Source: Coprobacillus cateniformis (lineage in GTDB: Bacteria > Bacillota_I > Bacilli_A > Erysipelotrichales > Coprobacillaceae). Taken from it: a stretch of 64,000 bases of DNA. The notes below the pieces were generated by a model. That model saw nothing but the letters and a program-made list of their open reading frames with translations, was not told the origin of the DNA and did no database searches. This document shows, piece after piece, positions 9,783 to 17,941 of the stretch. The position numbers were made by a program, and so were the translations under genes. The DNA lies in assembly GCF_009767585.1 (NCBI RefSeq), contig NZ_WSNW01000001.1:186001-250000 (forward strand). The letters run 5' to 3'. Positions within the stretch are counted from its first letter, which is position 1, and every line of letters starts with the position of its first letter.

Positions 9783-10220
9783 ATGAAATATAATCAATTA
9801 ATCAACAATCTGGATACACTAAAACTCAATAAAACAAAGGAATATCTACCTCACTTCTGGCACATGAGGAAAGAAGTATAGTAGATATATTATATGAACT
9901 GACAGAAAAGGAAATAGAGGGACGGAAGGGAAGGTCGTCCGAGATGAATATCAAAATGGCAAATTTTCCATTTATTCGAACAATTAGTGAATTTGATTAT
10001 GAATATCAGCCAAGCATATCCAAATCACAGATATATGATTTGGGAAGTCTGTGATTTATTGAAAACAACGAGAACATTCTGTTCATACTGTTCATAGGAA
10101 CAAGTGGAGTAGGAAAAACACATCTGGCTACAGCACTGGGGATAGAGGCAGCAAACAAGAGAATCAAAACTGGTACTATGTCAAGAAAAAGTGCCAGTTA
10201 AACTGAAATATTTAATTTTG
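9783..10220 (+). pseudogene. istB: IstB (IS21 helper ATPase), broken
   Basis: The gene starts MKYNQLINNLDTLKLNKTKE, then shifts frame near codon 24. The correct reading continues in another frame as LAHEERSIVDILYELTEKE and MANFPFIRTISEFDYEYQ. A TGA follows LGSL, and the Walker A region FIGTSGVGKTHLATALG is still recognisable. After AANKRIKTG the frame fails again and the IS256-family element starts at 10221. At least three lesions are present. No downstream half of istB was found beyond the IS256 copy. Confidence 0.85.
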
Positions 10221-11607
10221 GAGAGTGTAAATAATTTTGTGTAAACTGATCCTCCAATGGTAGAATGGAATTAACTACCAAAGGAGGATTTTTATTATGA
10301 GTAAAAAAGATATAGTTAAATATATAATTGATGAGTATGGTGTTACATCACCTACTGATATAGCTAATGCATTAAAAGATTTATTAGGTGAAACATTACA
10401 AGATATGTTGAACTCTGAATTTGATGAACAGATGGGATATGACAAGTATGATCAAAAAACAGATAAAACTAATTATCGTAATGGAACTTCCAAAAAAACA
10501 GTTAAAACATCTCAAGGAAATATAGATTTAGATATTCCAAGAGATAGAAACTCTTCATTTGACCCTGTTATTATAGAAAAACACAATCGTGATATTAGTG
10601 ATGTTGATAACAAAGTTATCAACTTATATGCCCGTGGTATGTCTACAAGAGATATCAGTGATACTGTTAAAGATATTTACGGTGTAGAAGTTAGTGCAGC
10701 TATGATAAGTAAAATAACAGATAAAATTATCCCTAAAGCTTTAGAATGGCAAAACAGGCCATTAGATACTGTATATCCAATAGTCTTTATTGACTGTGTT
10801 CATTTTAATATTAAAACAGATAATATGGTTACCAAAAAAGCTGCATATGTTGTTTTAGGAGTTAATGAGAATGGATATAAGGAAATATTTGATATTTGTA
10901 TTGGCGAAAACGAAACAGCTAAATTCTGGCTATCAGTACTAACTGATTTAAAGAATAGAGGAGTTAAGGATATATTGATTATTTGCAGTGATGGTCTTTC
11001 AGGTATTAAACAAGCAATTGAATCAGCATTCCCAAATACAGTACAACAAAGATGCATAGTTCATCTAATTAGAAATTCATGTAAATACTTGAGTTATAAA
11101 GACAGAAAAGAATTCTGTAAAGATCTAAGAACAGTATATACAGCATCTACAAGTGATAAAGGATTAGAAGCACTAGATAAGTGTAAAGGTAAATGGGGAG
11201 ATAAATATCCGTATGCATTTAAGCCATGGGAAGAAAATTGGAATGAAGTTTGCAGTATGTTTAATTATGTTCCAGAACTAAACACAACGAATGCAATTGA
11301 AAGTTTAAAGAGTGCATTTAGAAAGTTTACTAAAATAAGAACAGTATTCTCAACAGATGAAAGTTTATTTAAATCTTTGTACTTAGCTCAAGATAAAATA
11401 ACAAGTAAATGGAATGTCCCATATGGTAATTGGGGAATTATATATTCTAGTCTTCAAATCATCTTTGAAGGGAGGCTTTAACGAGAACATTTACAATTAA
11501 ATATATTATGATATGATATAAAAAAGTAACTGTATGATTACTCAATACAGTTATTCATCAAATTCTATCATTGGAAATAGACTTTACACAAAATAATTTA
11601 CAGGCTC
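10221..11607 (+). mobile_element. IS256-family insertion sequence
   Basis: The 1,387-bp unit is bounded by imperfect inverted repeats: the left end reads GAGAGTGTAAATAATTTTG and the reversed right end reads GAGCCTGTAAATTATTTTG, both followed by TGTAAA. It contains one complete transposase gene. The 8-bp flanks (TAATTTTG on the left, TTGATATA on the right) do not match, so the expected target duplication has been lost or a rearrangement followed insertion. Confidence 0.85.
10297..11481 (+). CDS. IS256-family (Mutator-type) transposase
   Basis: The 394-residue transposase_mut protein is full length. The DDE residues lie in VFIDCVHFNIK, LIICSDGLSGI and the C-terminal helix region after TNAIESLKSAFRK, with the family signature around RCIVHLIRNSCKY. 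The ATG at 10297 is preceded by GGAGG. There is no frameshift, so this IS may be active. The hairpin GATCCTCCAATGG to CCAAAGGAGGATT before the gene overlaps its ribosome-binding site and could limit read-through translation. Confidence 0.93.
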   Translation: MSKKDIVKYIIDEYGVTSPTDIANALKDLLGETLQDMLNSEFDEQMGYDKYDQKTDKTNYRNGTSKKTVKTSQGNIDLDIPRDRNSSFDPVIIEKHNRDISDVDNKVINLYARGMSTRDISDTVKDIYGVEVSAAMISKITDKIIPKALEWQNRPLDTVYPIVFIDCVHFNIKTDNMVTKKAAYVVLGVNENGYKEIFDICIGENETAKFWLSVLTDLKNRGVKDILIICSDGLSGIKQAIESAFPNTVQQRCIVHLIRNSCKYLSYKDRKEFCKDLRTVYTASTSDKGLEALDKCKGKWGDKYPYAFKPWEENWNEVCSMFNYVPELNTTNAIESLKSAFRKFTKIRTVFSTDESLFKSLYLAQDKITSKWNVPYGNWGIIYSSLQIIFEGRL

Positions 11608-11835
11608 TTGATATACTTCAATGCATTTTCTTTTTTTTAATATATTCTTTGTATTTATTTCCAATTTTTTAATAATTACAAGTTTTCTTCAATTGAAGCC
11701 TTGTCAACTAACTTGATATTGTTTAACAAAATCTTTTTCTTTTTTATCCTTAAACAGAAAATTAAGGATTAATTCTCTTCCATCATTGTTTAATAAAAAA
11801 TCACATACCTATACTTGCCCAACAATGACATATTA
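11608..11835. other. gap with an unrecognised coding remnant
   Basis: No intact gene is present. On the minus strand an open stretch of about 35 codons ending at 11704 reads VCDFLLNNDGRELILNFLFK then KEKDFVKQYQVS, without a start codon; it looks like the tail of a lost gene of unknown family. It does not continue the broken istB on the other side of the IS256 copy. Confidence 0.3.
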
Positions 11836-13110
11836 TTATTTTGATTTTTCTAGATATTGTTCAATTTCTCCATTTACCCTTTGACTATATTCCTTGATTA
11901 AATTATCATCCACTTCATACTGAATATATTGTCCATAATGGAACTGTAAAAAATATATATCTATATTATCATTCAAAGCCATATCTAGAGACTTTTTATG
12001 CTTTAAAAGTATCATTTGACTAGCGTCCATTTTTAAATCAATAATAAACATGCATATTAAACATGAAATTGTATAAGGTAATAACAAAAGAACTATTGTC
12101 TCTTTAGCCACATTTAAATCAAAATCTTTTGTAAATTTTATTATTTCTTCTTTTATTGCATTTCCCTCATCTCTTAAAGATTCATTTTTTGCTATTTTAC
12201 CATCTATACTTTCAATCACTTCCTTCTGCATATTAATAACATCATTATGAACAATTGGAACTAAAACAAACGAGAAATAACCTATTAATAGAATAGAAAT
12301 ATTGACAACCATAAATGCATATTTCAATTTTTTTAATCGATACACCGGAGTGATTCCTGTTAAAACCATATTAAGTACTAAAGCAAATAGGATAGCACTA
12401 ATAAACGCCATTTGAAAATTATTATTTAAGAAACTTGCATAAAAAACTATAAATGAAAATCCATATTTTAGTATAGCAGCAAAAGTTTGTTCCGGAGATA
12501 CCTGTTGCATAATAAATAGTAGAAGTAAAAAGCATATAGAAAGCCCTTGTACAGAACATAATATCAAAGACAATATCTGTGTAAAAACATGACCATACTT
12601 AACAAATCTATAATAAAAAATGAGAGATAAAATTGAGAAAAAACATAAAATACTAACTGTTTCATTTATTTTATTAGCGTAATAATATAGAAATATATTA
12701 TTTCTTATACATAAAAAAAGCAAATTAATAATATTTAAAGATAAACAACATATAAGAAAAACTTTGGCTTTATACCTTTCAAATCTATATTCATTAATAT
12801 TACTAATCTCAATACAGTTAGCCAAAACAAGCCTTGAAACTATAATCATATACCAAATATAACAAACTATAATGATAATTAATGAAGCAGAAATTCTGAA
12901 CCAATCTATGTTAATATCAAACAACATTATAGTAATAATTAATATGCTCCATTTTATGATATTTAAATAATTAAAAATCTTATATCGCTCACTTTTCTCA
13001 AATATAGAAACATAATTCTCATATGTAATATTTTGTAGGGTAGCGACTTTCCATAATAAGCAAAGTAATTGCTTAAACTTTTTTACTATTTCTAAAATTA
13101 ACATGATCAT
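11836..13110 (-). CDS. polytopic membrane protein, unknown function
   Basis: This 424-residue protein has about nine predicted hydrophobic segments, for example WSILIITIMLF, ASLIIIIVCYIWYMI, VFLICCLSLNIINLLFLC and GLSICFLLLLFIM. After roughly residue 300 a hydrophilic stretch VINMQKEVIESIDGKIAKNE leads to one more membrane segment and a charged C-terminus ending EIEQYLEKSK. I recognise no family. It lies between the IS256 copy and the integrase pseudogene on the minus strand, the position of early cargo or mobilisation genes in the related elements. It is extremely AT-rich. Confidence 0.6.
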   Translation of the reverse strand: MIMLILEIVKKFKQLLCLLWKVATLQNITYENYVSIFEKSERYKIFNYLNIIKWSILIITIMLFDINIDWFRISASLIIIIVCYIWYMIIVSRLVLANCIEISNINEYRFERYKAKVFLICCLSLNIINLLFLCIRNNIFLYYYANKINETVSILCFFSILSLIFYYRFVKYGHVFTQILSLILCSVQGLSICFLLLLFIMQQVSPEQTFAAILKYGFSFIVFYASFLNNNFQMAFISAILFALVLNMVLTGITPVYRLKKLKYAFMVVNISILLIGYFSFVLVPIVHNDVINMQKEVIESIDGKIAKNESLRDEGNAIKEEIIKFTKDFDLNVAKETIVLLLLPYTISCLICMFIIDLKMDASQMILLKHKKSLDMALNDNIDIYFLQFHYGQYIQYEVDDNLIKEYSQRVNGEIEQYLEKSK

Positions 13111-13229
13111 ACCCTCCCATTCTTAAAAATCATTTTATCATCTCATATATATAAAATCTAATATAATTATTTATAATTAAAAAAATACTAGTTGAATAAC
13201 AAACCATGAATATAATATATGTTGTTTAT

Positions 13230-13723
13230 CCAAAATTTCATCTTATTAGTATATTCCTTTCTCATTGATCCTGCCTTACGATATGGATTAGATTTCAAAT
13301 CATAAAATTGTACTGCAAAATTAAATATAGCACTTAGTTGATTGCGAATTATTTTCAAATTCGTTTGTGAAAAACCTCTTTTACCATTTCATTTTGCCAC
13401 TGTCTTATATCAGCAGCATTGATTTCATTCATCTTCTTTTTAGCAAAAAAATGGAGTTATTTTATCATCAATAATATATTTTTTCGAACGGTACGTATTT
13501 AATCTTAATCTTGTTTTCGCATCTTTCATATACAATTCAATAAAATCACCAAATAACATGTTGAAATCACATTGTAAAGTAAGTAGAAATTCCCTAAGCC
13601 ACTCTTCCGCTTCTCTTTTCGTATTAAACCCTCTTTTTGTAGATTTGATACGATTTACCTGCCAATCTGTATAACGATACTGAATCATCCATTTCCTGTT
13701 TTTATATCTTTTGTTGCTTTCAA
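13230..13723 (-). pseudogene. tyrosine integrase of element 4, frameshifted and truncated
   Basis: A TTG start at 13723 with GGAGG eight bases upstream gives LKATKDIKTG. A missing base in the following A run then shifts frame, and the protein continues as KWMIQYRYTDWQ, REAEEWLREFLLTLQ and a block ending KYIIDDKITPFF. A second shift leads to FAKKKMNEINAADIRQWQNE and, after another, LKIIRNQLSAIFNFAVQFYD, ending near KMKFW. It matches the first half (arm-binding and core-binding regions) of the intact integrases at 26569 and 54537. The catalytic domain is deleted. Confidence 0.85.
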
Positions 13724-13740
13724 GTTAATTCCTCCATTAT

Positions 13741-13932
13741 TTATCTTTTAATTTCAACACCTGAATACCAGCGTTCTTCAAAATACTTTTTAGGTATTCT
13801 TCCAGACACTACTAGATAGCCACTACTTGCAAGTTCTTCATTTAAATCATGAACAATGCGATATGCACGACTTACAGATATTCCTAAAATTTCCGCAAGC
13901 TCTGAAGCTCTTATATATGATTTGCTTTCCAT
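13741..13932 (-). CDS. xis: excisionase-like winged-helix protein of element 4
   Basis: A small basic DNA-binding protein (63 residues from MESKSYIRASELAEILG) with a helix-turn-helix SELAEILGISVSRAYRIV and the trailing LNEELASSGYLVVSGRIPKK wing found in the two other Xis proteins of this window. The start at 13932 is preceded by AAGGAGGTGTGAGCCTA; a longer reading would begin inside that ribosome-binding site. It precedes the integrase pseudogene on the same strand. It is intact, although its integrase is dead. Confidence 0.75.
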   Translation of the reverse strand: MESKSYIRASELAEILGISVSRAYRIVHDLNEELASSGYLVVSGRIPKKYFEERWYSGVEIKR

Positions 13933-14030
13933 TAGGCTCACACCTCCTTTATGTAACACTGACCTCCTTTCATTTGTAAATCTTATATTTATTATTATAC
14001 TAATATCATTTACTATGTCAATATTATTCT

Positions 14031-14058
14031 AATATAAATTATTATTTTAATTTATATT
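14031..14058. promoter_or_regulatory. long inverted repeat between xis and repressor (element 4)
   Basis: AATATAAATTA and TAATTTATATT form perfect 11-bp arms around a 6-bp spacer (TTATTT). It sits between the divergent xis and repressor genes, where elements 1 and 3 have their operator repeats, and probably binds the adjacent XRE-type repressor. Confidence 0.55.
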
Positions 14059-14106
14059 GATTTTTGTTATAATCTGTTTATATACAAAAACAGAAAGGTT
14101 GATAGC

Positions 14107-14700
14107 ATGAATAGCAACACACTAGGAGATAAACTTCAATACCTTAGAAAAGATATGTCAATGTCACAAAAAAACTTTGCTGACTTTTTAGGTATACCGC
14201 AGCCATCTTTATCAGCATATGAAAACAACCGTAATTCGCCTACGGTTGATGTTTTAATTAATATTGCAAACAAATGCAATATTTCTTTAGATTGGCTGTG
14301 TGACATTTCTTCGGCCAAGCATACTCTATCTTCATTGAGTGATATAGCAGATGTGTTATATGCTTTAATGGAGACCGAAGATATAAAGTTGGATATAGAA
14401 ATACATGATCATTTACCAAATGATGAAGAAACGGATGATAATAAATGGTATACAAGTATCACTGTCTATGGCAACGATCCTGAAAACAAGTTAAATGCAG
14501 ACTTGTGTAAGATAATTGCTAAAGTTGAAAATGATTATATGGACTTGGCATCATTTGCTGTTTCAAAAGAAATGTACGACATCGCTAAAGAAAAAACTAT
14601 TAATTATTATACTTTACCAATAAGACAAAAAAAATTCTCCGAGTTATCTCGTGAAGAACGTTTAAAGAAACATATGGAATATTTAAAGAAGGAAAACTAG
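14107..14700 (+). CDS. XRE-family repressor of element 4
   Basis: The 197-residue protein has an N-terminal Cro/CI-type helix-turn-helix (MSQKNFADFLGIPQPSLSAY, then ENNRNSPTVDVLINIANKC) and an unrecognised acidic C-terminal part. AGAAAGG precedes the ATG. It is transcribed away from xis-int, as in elements 1 and 3, and would be the lysogeny-style repressor of the element. Its C-terminal region differs from both other repressors. It may also control the two genes downstream, which follow on the same strand with a 42-bp gap. Confidence 0.85.
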   Translation: MNSNTLGDKLQYLRKDMSMSQKNFADFLGIPQPSLSAYENNRNSPTVDVLINIANKCNISLDWLCDISSAKHTLSSLSDIADVLYALMETEDIKLDIEIHDHLPNDEETDDNKWYTSITVYGNDPENKLNADLCKIIAKVENDYMDLASFAVSKEMYDIAKEKTINYYTLPIRQKKFSELSREERLKKHMEYLKKEN

Positions 14701-14742
14701 ATAAATTCTAAATTATTTTAATAAAAGAGAAGGTGAAAATTA

Positions 14743-15741
14743 ATGACAACAAGAACAATAAATCAAATACATTTTGAAGATTTGGATGCAATACGATTTG
14801 AAGAACTAATTATGGCAATGGCTTATCGAATGAGAAGATGGGAAAAATTAGATCATTTTGGAAAAAAAGGGACAGATGATGGCATTGATATTAGAGCTGT
14901 TGAGCTTTTAGAAAATGAGAAAAGAAATGTTTATTTTTTTCAATGTAAAAGATATATCAAAGTCACTAATTTTCAATTAAAGAATATCATCGATGATTAT
15001 GTTACAAAAAATAATTTCATTCCTGATTATTATGTTTTAGCAATATCATGCTCATTAACAAAAAAACAAATAGAATATTTCGAAAAATATTCCAAGGAAA
15101 ACGGGTTTAAATCAATAATGATTTGGACTAATTCTATAATTGAAACTATGCTTTATTCAGATTATCAAGACTTGTTGTTTGCTTATTTCGGAATTAATCT
15201 AACGGACGAGAGCAATAAATTAATGGGTAGCATAAGAAGAAATGTAGCATTAAAGAAAAGAATGAAGAAAGATTTTTTAAAAACTGTTGGTTGCAAAAGT
15301 AGAGATGAAATTATGGAAAGAATTAAGAATCCAACTCTCAAATTTAACCATTCAGAGATTCTGATTCGCTCAATTTATGACAAAGCATACCCAGAAAATA
15401 ATACGTTATTAGACAATAATCATACTGGCTATTACAAAGCAGAAGTTTATGATTTCTATCACAATGGATTGTTAGTATATGCATATCCCTTTGTAAAAAA
15501 AATTAAATTAAAAATTCTCAAAGATATTGAATCAGAAGAATACGATATACATGAAATAGAAGTTCAAATATTAGGATGTATCCCTTTTGAAAATATCATC
15601 GAATATGATATTGATGGAGATGAATATTATAATTATCCACATTTATTTTGTGATTTCACTAATGTTTCAGATCCATATGAGAAAATAAGATATATAGATA
15701 AAAATGGATATAAAATAGATGATGATGACATTTTAAATTAA
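14743..15741 (+). CDS. Mrr-like restriction endonuclease-fold protein
   Basis: The first 150 residues carry the PD-(D/E)XK pattern of Mrr-type nucleases: an early acidic residue in IRFEELIMAMAYRM, then GKKGTDDGIDIRA, then VYFFQCKRY, with the catalytic Asp in DDGIDI and Q-x-K after it. The remaining 180 residues are unassigned and may recognise the target. AGAGAAGGTG precedes the ATG. Mrr-like proteins cut modified or foreign DNA. Placed behind the repressor and before a DUF2971 gene, it is probably defence cargo of element 4. It is not clear whether a partner is required. Confidence 0.65.
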   Translation: MTTRTINQIHFEDLDAIRFEELIMAMAYRMRRWEKLDHFGKKGTDDGIDIRAVELLENEKRNVYFFQCKRYIKVTNFQLKNIIDDYVTKNNFIPDYYVLAISCSLTKKQIEYFEKYSKENGFKSIMIWTNSIIETMLYSDYQDLLFAYFGINLTDESNKLMGSIRRNVALKKRMKKDFLKTVGCKSRDEIMERIKNPTLKFNHSEILIRSIYDKAYPENNTLLDNNHTGYYKAEVYDFYHNGLLVYAYPFVKKIKLKILKDIESEEYDIHEIEVQILGCIPFENIIEYDIDGDEYYNYPHLFCDFTNVSDPYEKIRYIDKNGYKIDDDDILN

Positions 15742-15869
15742 AAAAGAAATGAGAAATTCTTATAAAAATAGAAGATATTAAATATGACTTACATGATAAA
15801 ACTGTTAATGATATTGATTTTGATCTTGAAAAATGGAAAATTGAAAATCCGATAGATTATTTTAAATTT

Positions 15870-16691
15870 ATGTATCTTATAAATACATCATTAGATAAGA
15901 ATACGGCCTTTAAAACGATTTACCAAATTTCACGTTTATATATGCCTAATACACTTTTTAAATATTATTCTTTAACAGATGACACTTCACTAAATAAACA
16001 GAAACTAGATACGTTATTACAACAAAAAGTATTTATGTCTAATGTCAAATCATTGAACGATCCATTTGATAGTAAGGCATATTTTTATCGCCCTGAAGAA
16101 CTGAAAAAATATGAACGCTTAGCAATTCACGATGGAAAATTAATTGATGATTTTGCTGCATATACTAAGGTATGCTCTTTTTCAACAAATGGTATAAATT
16201 CTATGCCAATGTGGGCCCACTATGCTAATAACCATTGTGGTTTCTGCGTTTCATACGACACTAAAATTAATTGGGATTTAGCCTCATGTACGTTTCCAGT
16301 TCAATATACTTCTGAGCGAATTGATATTACAAGTGTTATGGATGAGCAAGTAAAAAAAGCATTATTAGAACTTGAATTACAATCTAAACAAGGGAGAAAA
16401 AAAATTATACTAGATGATTTATCATTAATCTTTTTAACAACTTACTTTTGTAATATTAAACATACATCATGGAGTTATGAAAATGAATTCAGATGTACGA
16501 TCGGAAATTCTACTCAAATACCATCTTATATGCCAGCTCAACCAAAAGAAATATATATTGGAAAAAATTGCAAACAAACTTATATTGATAAATTAACTAA
16601 CATAGCTAAGAAACTCCACATTCCAATATTTAAGATGTATTTTGATGATTTGAATAATGAGTTTAATCTAACAGCAAAAAAATTGCAATAA
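15870..16691 (+). CDS. DUF2971 protein, start uncertain
   Basis: The protein shows the DUF2971 pattern: TLFKYYSLTD near the N-terminus, MSNVKSLNDPFDSKAYFY, KVCSFSTNG, MWAHYANNHCGFCVSYD and a late SYENEFRC. DUF2971 proteins are often found in defence neighbourhoods, but their activity is not established. The ATG at 15870 has no ribosome-binding site, while the same frame stays open back to 15753 and reads protein-like (KIEDIKYDLHDKTVNDIDFD, then LEKWKIENPIDYFKF). That extension lacks ATG, GTG or TTG; an ATG at 15749 is in another frame. Either the true N-terminus is lost to a frameshift or an unusual start is used. Confidence 0.7.
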   Translation: MYLINTSLDKNTAFKTIYQISRLYMPNTLFKYYSLTDDTSLNKQKLDTLLQQKVFMSNVKSLNDPFDSKAYFYRPEELKKYERLAIHDGKLIDDFAAYTKVCSFSTNGINSMPMWAHYANNHCGFCVSYDTKINWDLASCTFPVQYTSERIDITSVMDEQVKKALLELELQSKQGRKKIILDDLSLIFLTTYFCNIKHTSWSYENEFRCTIGNSTQIPSYMPAQPKEIYIGKNCKQTYIDKLTNIAKKLHIPIFKMYFDDLNNEFNLTAKKLQ

Positions 16692-16712
16692 ATTTATTAT
16701 ATATTAAGAAAT

Positions 16713-16733
16713 ATGTACTCATTTTGTACTCAA
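16713..16733. repeat. TGTACTCA direct repeats, likely integrase arm sites
   Basis: Two TGTACTCA copies about 11 bp apart lie some 60 bp left of the att-like site at 16791. A single TTTGTACTCA lies in the same position before the att site at 42467. They differ from the TATTGTCA and GGTATCAAAA repeats at other element ends. Confidence 0.4.
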
Positions 16734-16743
16734 ACAAAAATAA

Positions 16744-16784
16744 AAAGTCCATAAAACCTTATAGAATAAGGCTCTATGGACTTT
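16744..16784 (+). terminator. terminator hairpin beside the att site
   Basis: AAAGTCCATA and TATGGACTTT pair, with an inner CCTTAT/ATAAGG stem. Nearly the same hairpin recurs at 42421-42462, also just left of an att copy, so it belongs to the right end of this element type as well as ending the DUF2971 transcript. Confidence 0.75.
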
Positions 16785-16790
16785 ATTTGT

Positions 16791-16802
16791 TTACTCCCAC
16801 TC
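16791..16802. repeat. att-like copy of the guaA 3' end (one mismatch)
   Basis: TTACTCCCACTC differs by one base from TTATTCCCACTC, the plus-strand view of the last guaA codons and stop. It separates the right end of element 4 from the left end of element 3. The roughly 130 bp to its right resemble the DNA to the right of the att copy at 36915. Confidence 0.75.
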
Positions 16803-16931
16803 GACATTGATTATCATATTTATCTTGTTTTCAAATGTATTATAGCACTATTTACGCATCTTAATCTAGTAAATAATGCTTGTTCTTCATTATATTTAAA
16901 TATTTTATTGTCATTGTATTGTCATATTGAC

Positions 16932-17171
16932 ACCTCGTGGTTTAAAGAACATAATCAATGGCTTTCAAAAGGACAAACTCTGCAAACAGGATATATTATA
17001 TTTTTTGATTGGGAAGTTGATGGTATTTCTGACCATGTAGGTATCGTAGAGCGTGTTGAAAACGGTACTATTTATACAATTGAGGGTAATTCTAATAACG
17101 AGTGCCGAAGAAACACCTATTCAATAAATTCAAAAGTTATTACTGGATATGGAATAGTCATAGATAAGTAA
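16932..17171 (+). pseudogene. CHAP-domain peptidoglycan hydrolase, C-terminal fragment
   Basis: About 80 codons reading SWFKEHNQWLSKGQTLQTG, IIFFDWEVDGISDHVGIVE and IYTIEGNSNNECRRNTY form the second half of a CHAP amidase domain; the SDHVG block holds the catalytic His. The usual N-terminal half with the catalytic Cys is missing, and the frame runs back into att-flanking DNA. Such domains are typical of the cell-wall hydrolases of conjugative transposons, so this is probably the leftover of a former ICE. A terminator follows. Confidence 0.75.
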
Positions 17172-17195
17172 AAAGATAGTTTAAACTGTCTTTTT
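17170..17195 (+). terminator. intrinsic terminator after CHAP remnant
   Basis: AAAGATAGTTT pairs with AAACTGTCTTT (one G-T pair) and ends in a T run. It matches the end of the CHAP gene remnant. Confidence 0.7.
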
Positions 17196-17514
17196 ACTAC
17201 ATATATGAAATATACGAGCAAGTTAAAGACATCACTATTGCATATGCTATAATTTGTACATAAAGATGTTTGTCGACATAATAAACTCAATACTAACAAA
17301 GGAAGTGAATGTAATGTTTCTATTTCAAAAAAATAGGAGAATATTTAATGACTCATAAATATTACAAATGCTAATTAAACAGGGGGATCCCCAAATTTTA
17401 GTATGTTGTTAAAGAATTGTGTCAAACAAAAAAAGGGGAAGTGTAAAGTGTGTAGATAAGCGTACAATATCTTTTTGCACACTTTATTTTACACTCCCCT
17501 TAAATTTATTCTAC
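17196..17514. other. noncoding stretch with a 14-codon ORF and a long hairpin
   Basis: A mini-ORF at 17314-17358 (MFLFQKNRRIFNDS) has a good AAAGGAAGTG site before its ATG, so a short peptide or leader is possible but unproven. At 17433-17501 the arms GGGGAAGTGTAAAGTGTG and CACACTTTATTTTACACT plus CCCC form a long imperfect stem, probably a two-way terminator between this region and the cupin gene. Confidence 0.45.
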
Positions 17515-17919
17515 CTATTTTAGCTTATTATATTCCTCGTCTGTTACAGCTTCTAACCATTCATTTGATGATCCATCAATCTTTATTTCAATGGCTAAGT
17601 GTGAAAACCAACTGTCTTTAGTTGCACCATGCCAGTGCTTTACTTCAGGTTGGATCATGATAACATCTCCTGGTTTTAACTTTTGAGCTTCTTTTCCCCA
17701 TTCTTGATACCATCCTTCACCACCTGTTACCAATAAAATCTGTCCAGCCACATGGTGTATATGCCAGTTGTTACGACACATAGGCTCGAATGTTACATTT
17801 GAAATCGGACCCCCTTTATCAGTTAGTGTTTTTAAATATGCAGTACCCGTGAAATATGGGCTAAATTGTTTTGGTAAAACATCTCCCATTGGGAATACGC
17901 TAGGATTATTTTTATTCAT
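17515..17919 (-). CDS. small cupin-fold protein
   Basis: A single-domain cupin with metal-binding motif 1 in WHIHHVAGQILLVTGGEGW and motif 2 in PGDVIMIQPEVKHWHGATKD. The His residues of WHIHH and HWHGA are the likely ligands. The protein is about 134 residues from the ATG at 17919, which has GAGGAG eight bases upstream; a GTG two codons earlier is too close to it. Relatives are often paired with carboxymuconolactone-decarboxylase or flavin-reductase genes. Here the broken FMN reductase precedes it on the same strand, so the two were probably one redox operon. Confidence 0.85.
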   Translation of the reverse strand: MNKNNPSVFPMGDVLPKQFSPYFTGTAYLKTLTDKGGPISNVTFEPMCRNNWHIHHVAGQILLVTGGEGWYQEWGKEAQKLKPGDVIMIQPEVKHWHGATKDSWFSHLAIEIKIDGSSNEWLEAVTDEEYNKLK

Positions 17920-17941
17920 ATTCACTTCTCCTCGTATTAAA

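Larger units (their letters stand above)
8431..10220 (+). mobile_element. IS21-family element, right end missing
   Basis: The left end at 8431 begins TGTTAATATAAAAATGTAGG and carries two ATGTAGG repeats before an intact istA. The following istB is frameshifted, interrupted by a stop, and lost after the Walker A region where the IS256-family element begins. No right terminal repeat is visible, so the unit is a non-autonomous remnant. Confidence 0.75.
8165..16802. mobile_element. element 4: decayed integrative mobilisable element
   Basis: Read from the att-like site at 16791 leftwards, this stretch holds a DUF2971 gene, an Mrr-like nuclease, a repressor facing right, an xis facing left, an integrase pseudogene, a membrane protein, two insertion sequences and a TnpV pseudogene. 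The repressor, xis, int and TnpV order copies elements 1 and 3. The left attachment site was not found; the DUF262 gene at 6227-8059 may belong to it. Relaxase and MobC genes are absent, so it cannot move by itself. Confidence 0.55.

Noticed and set aside
16776..16931. N-terminal part of the 131-codon ORF that ends in the CHAP domain
   Set aside because: This part is the att site and element-end DNA; it has no homologous protein look, and the same DNA at 36915 is noncoding.
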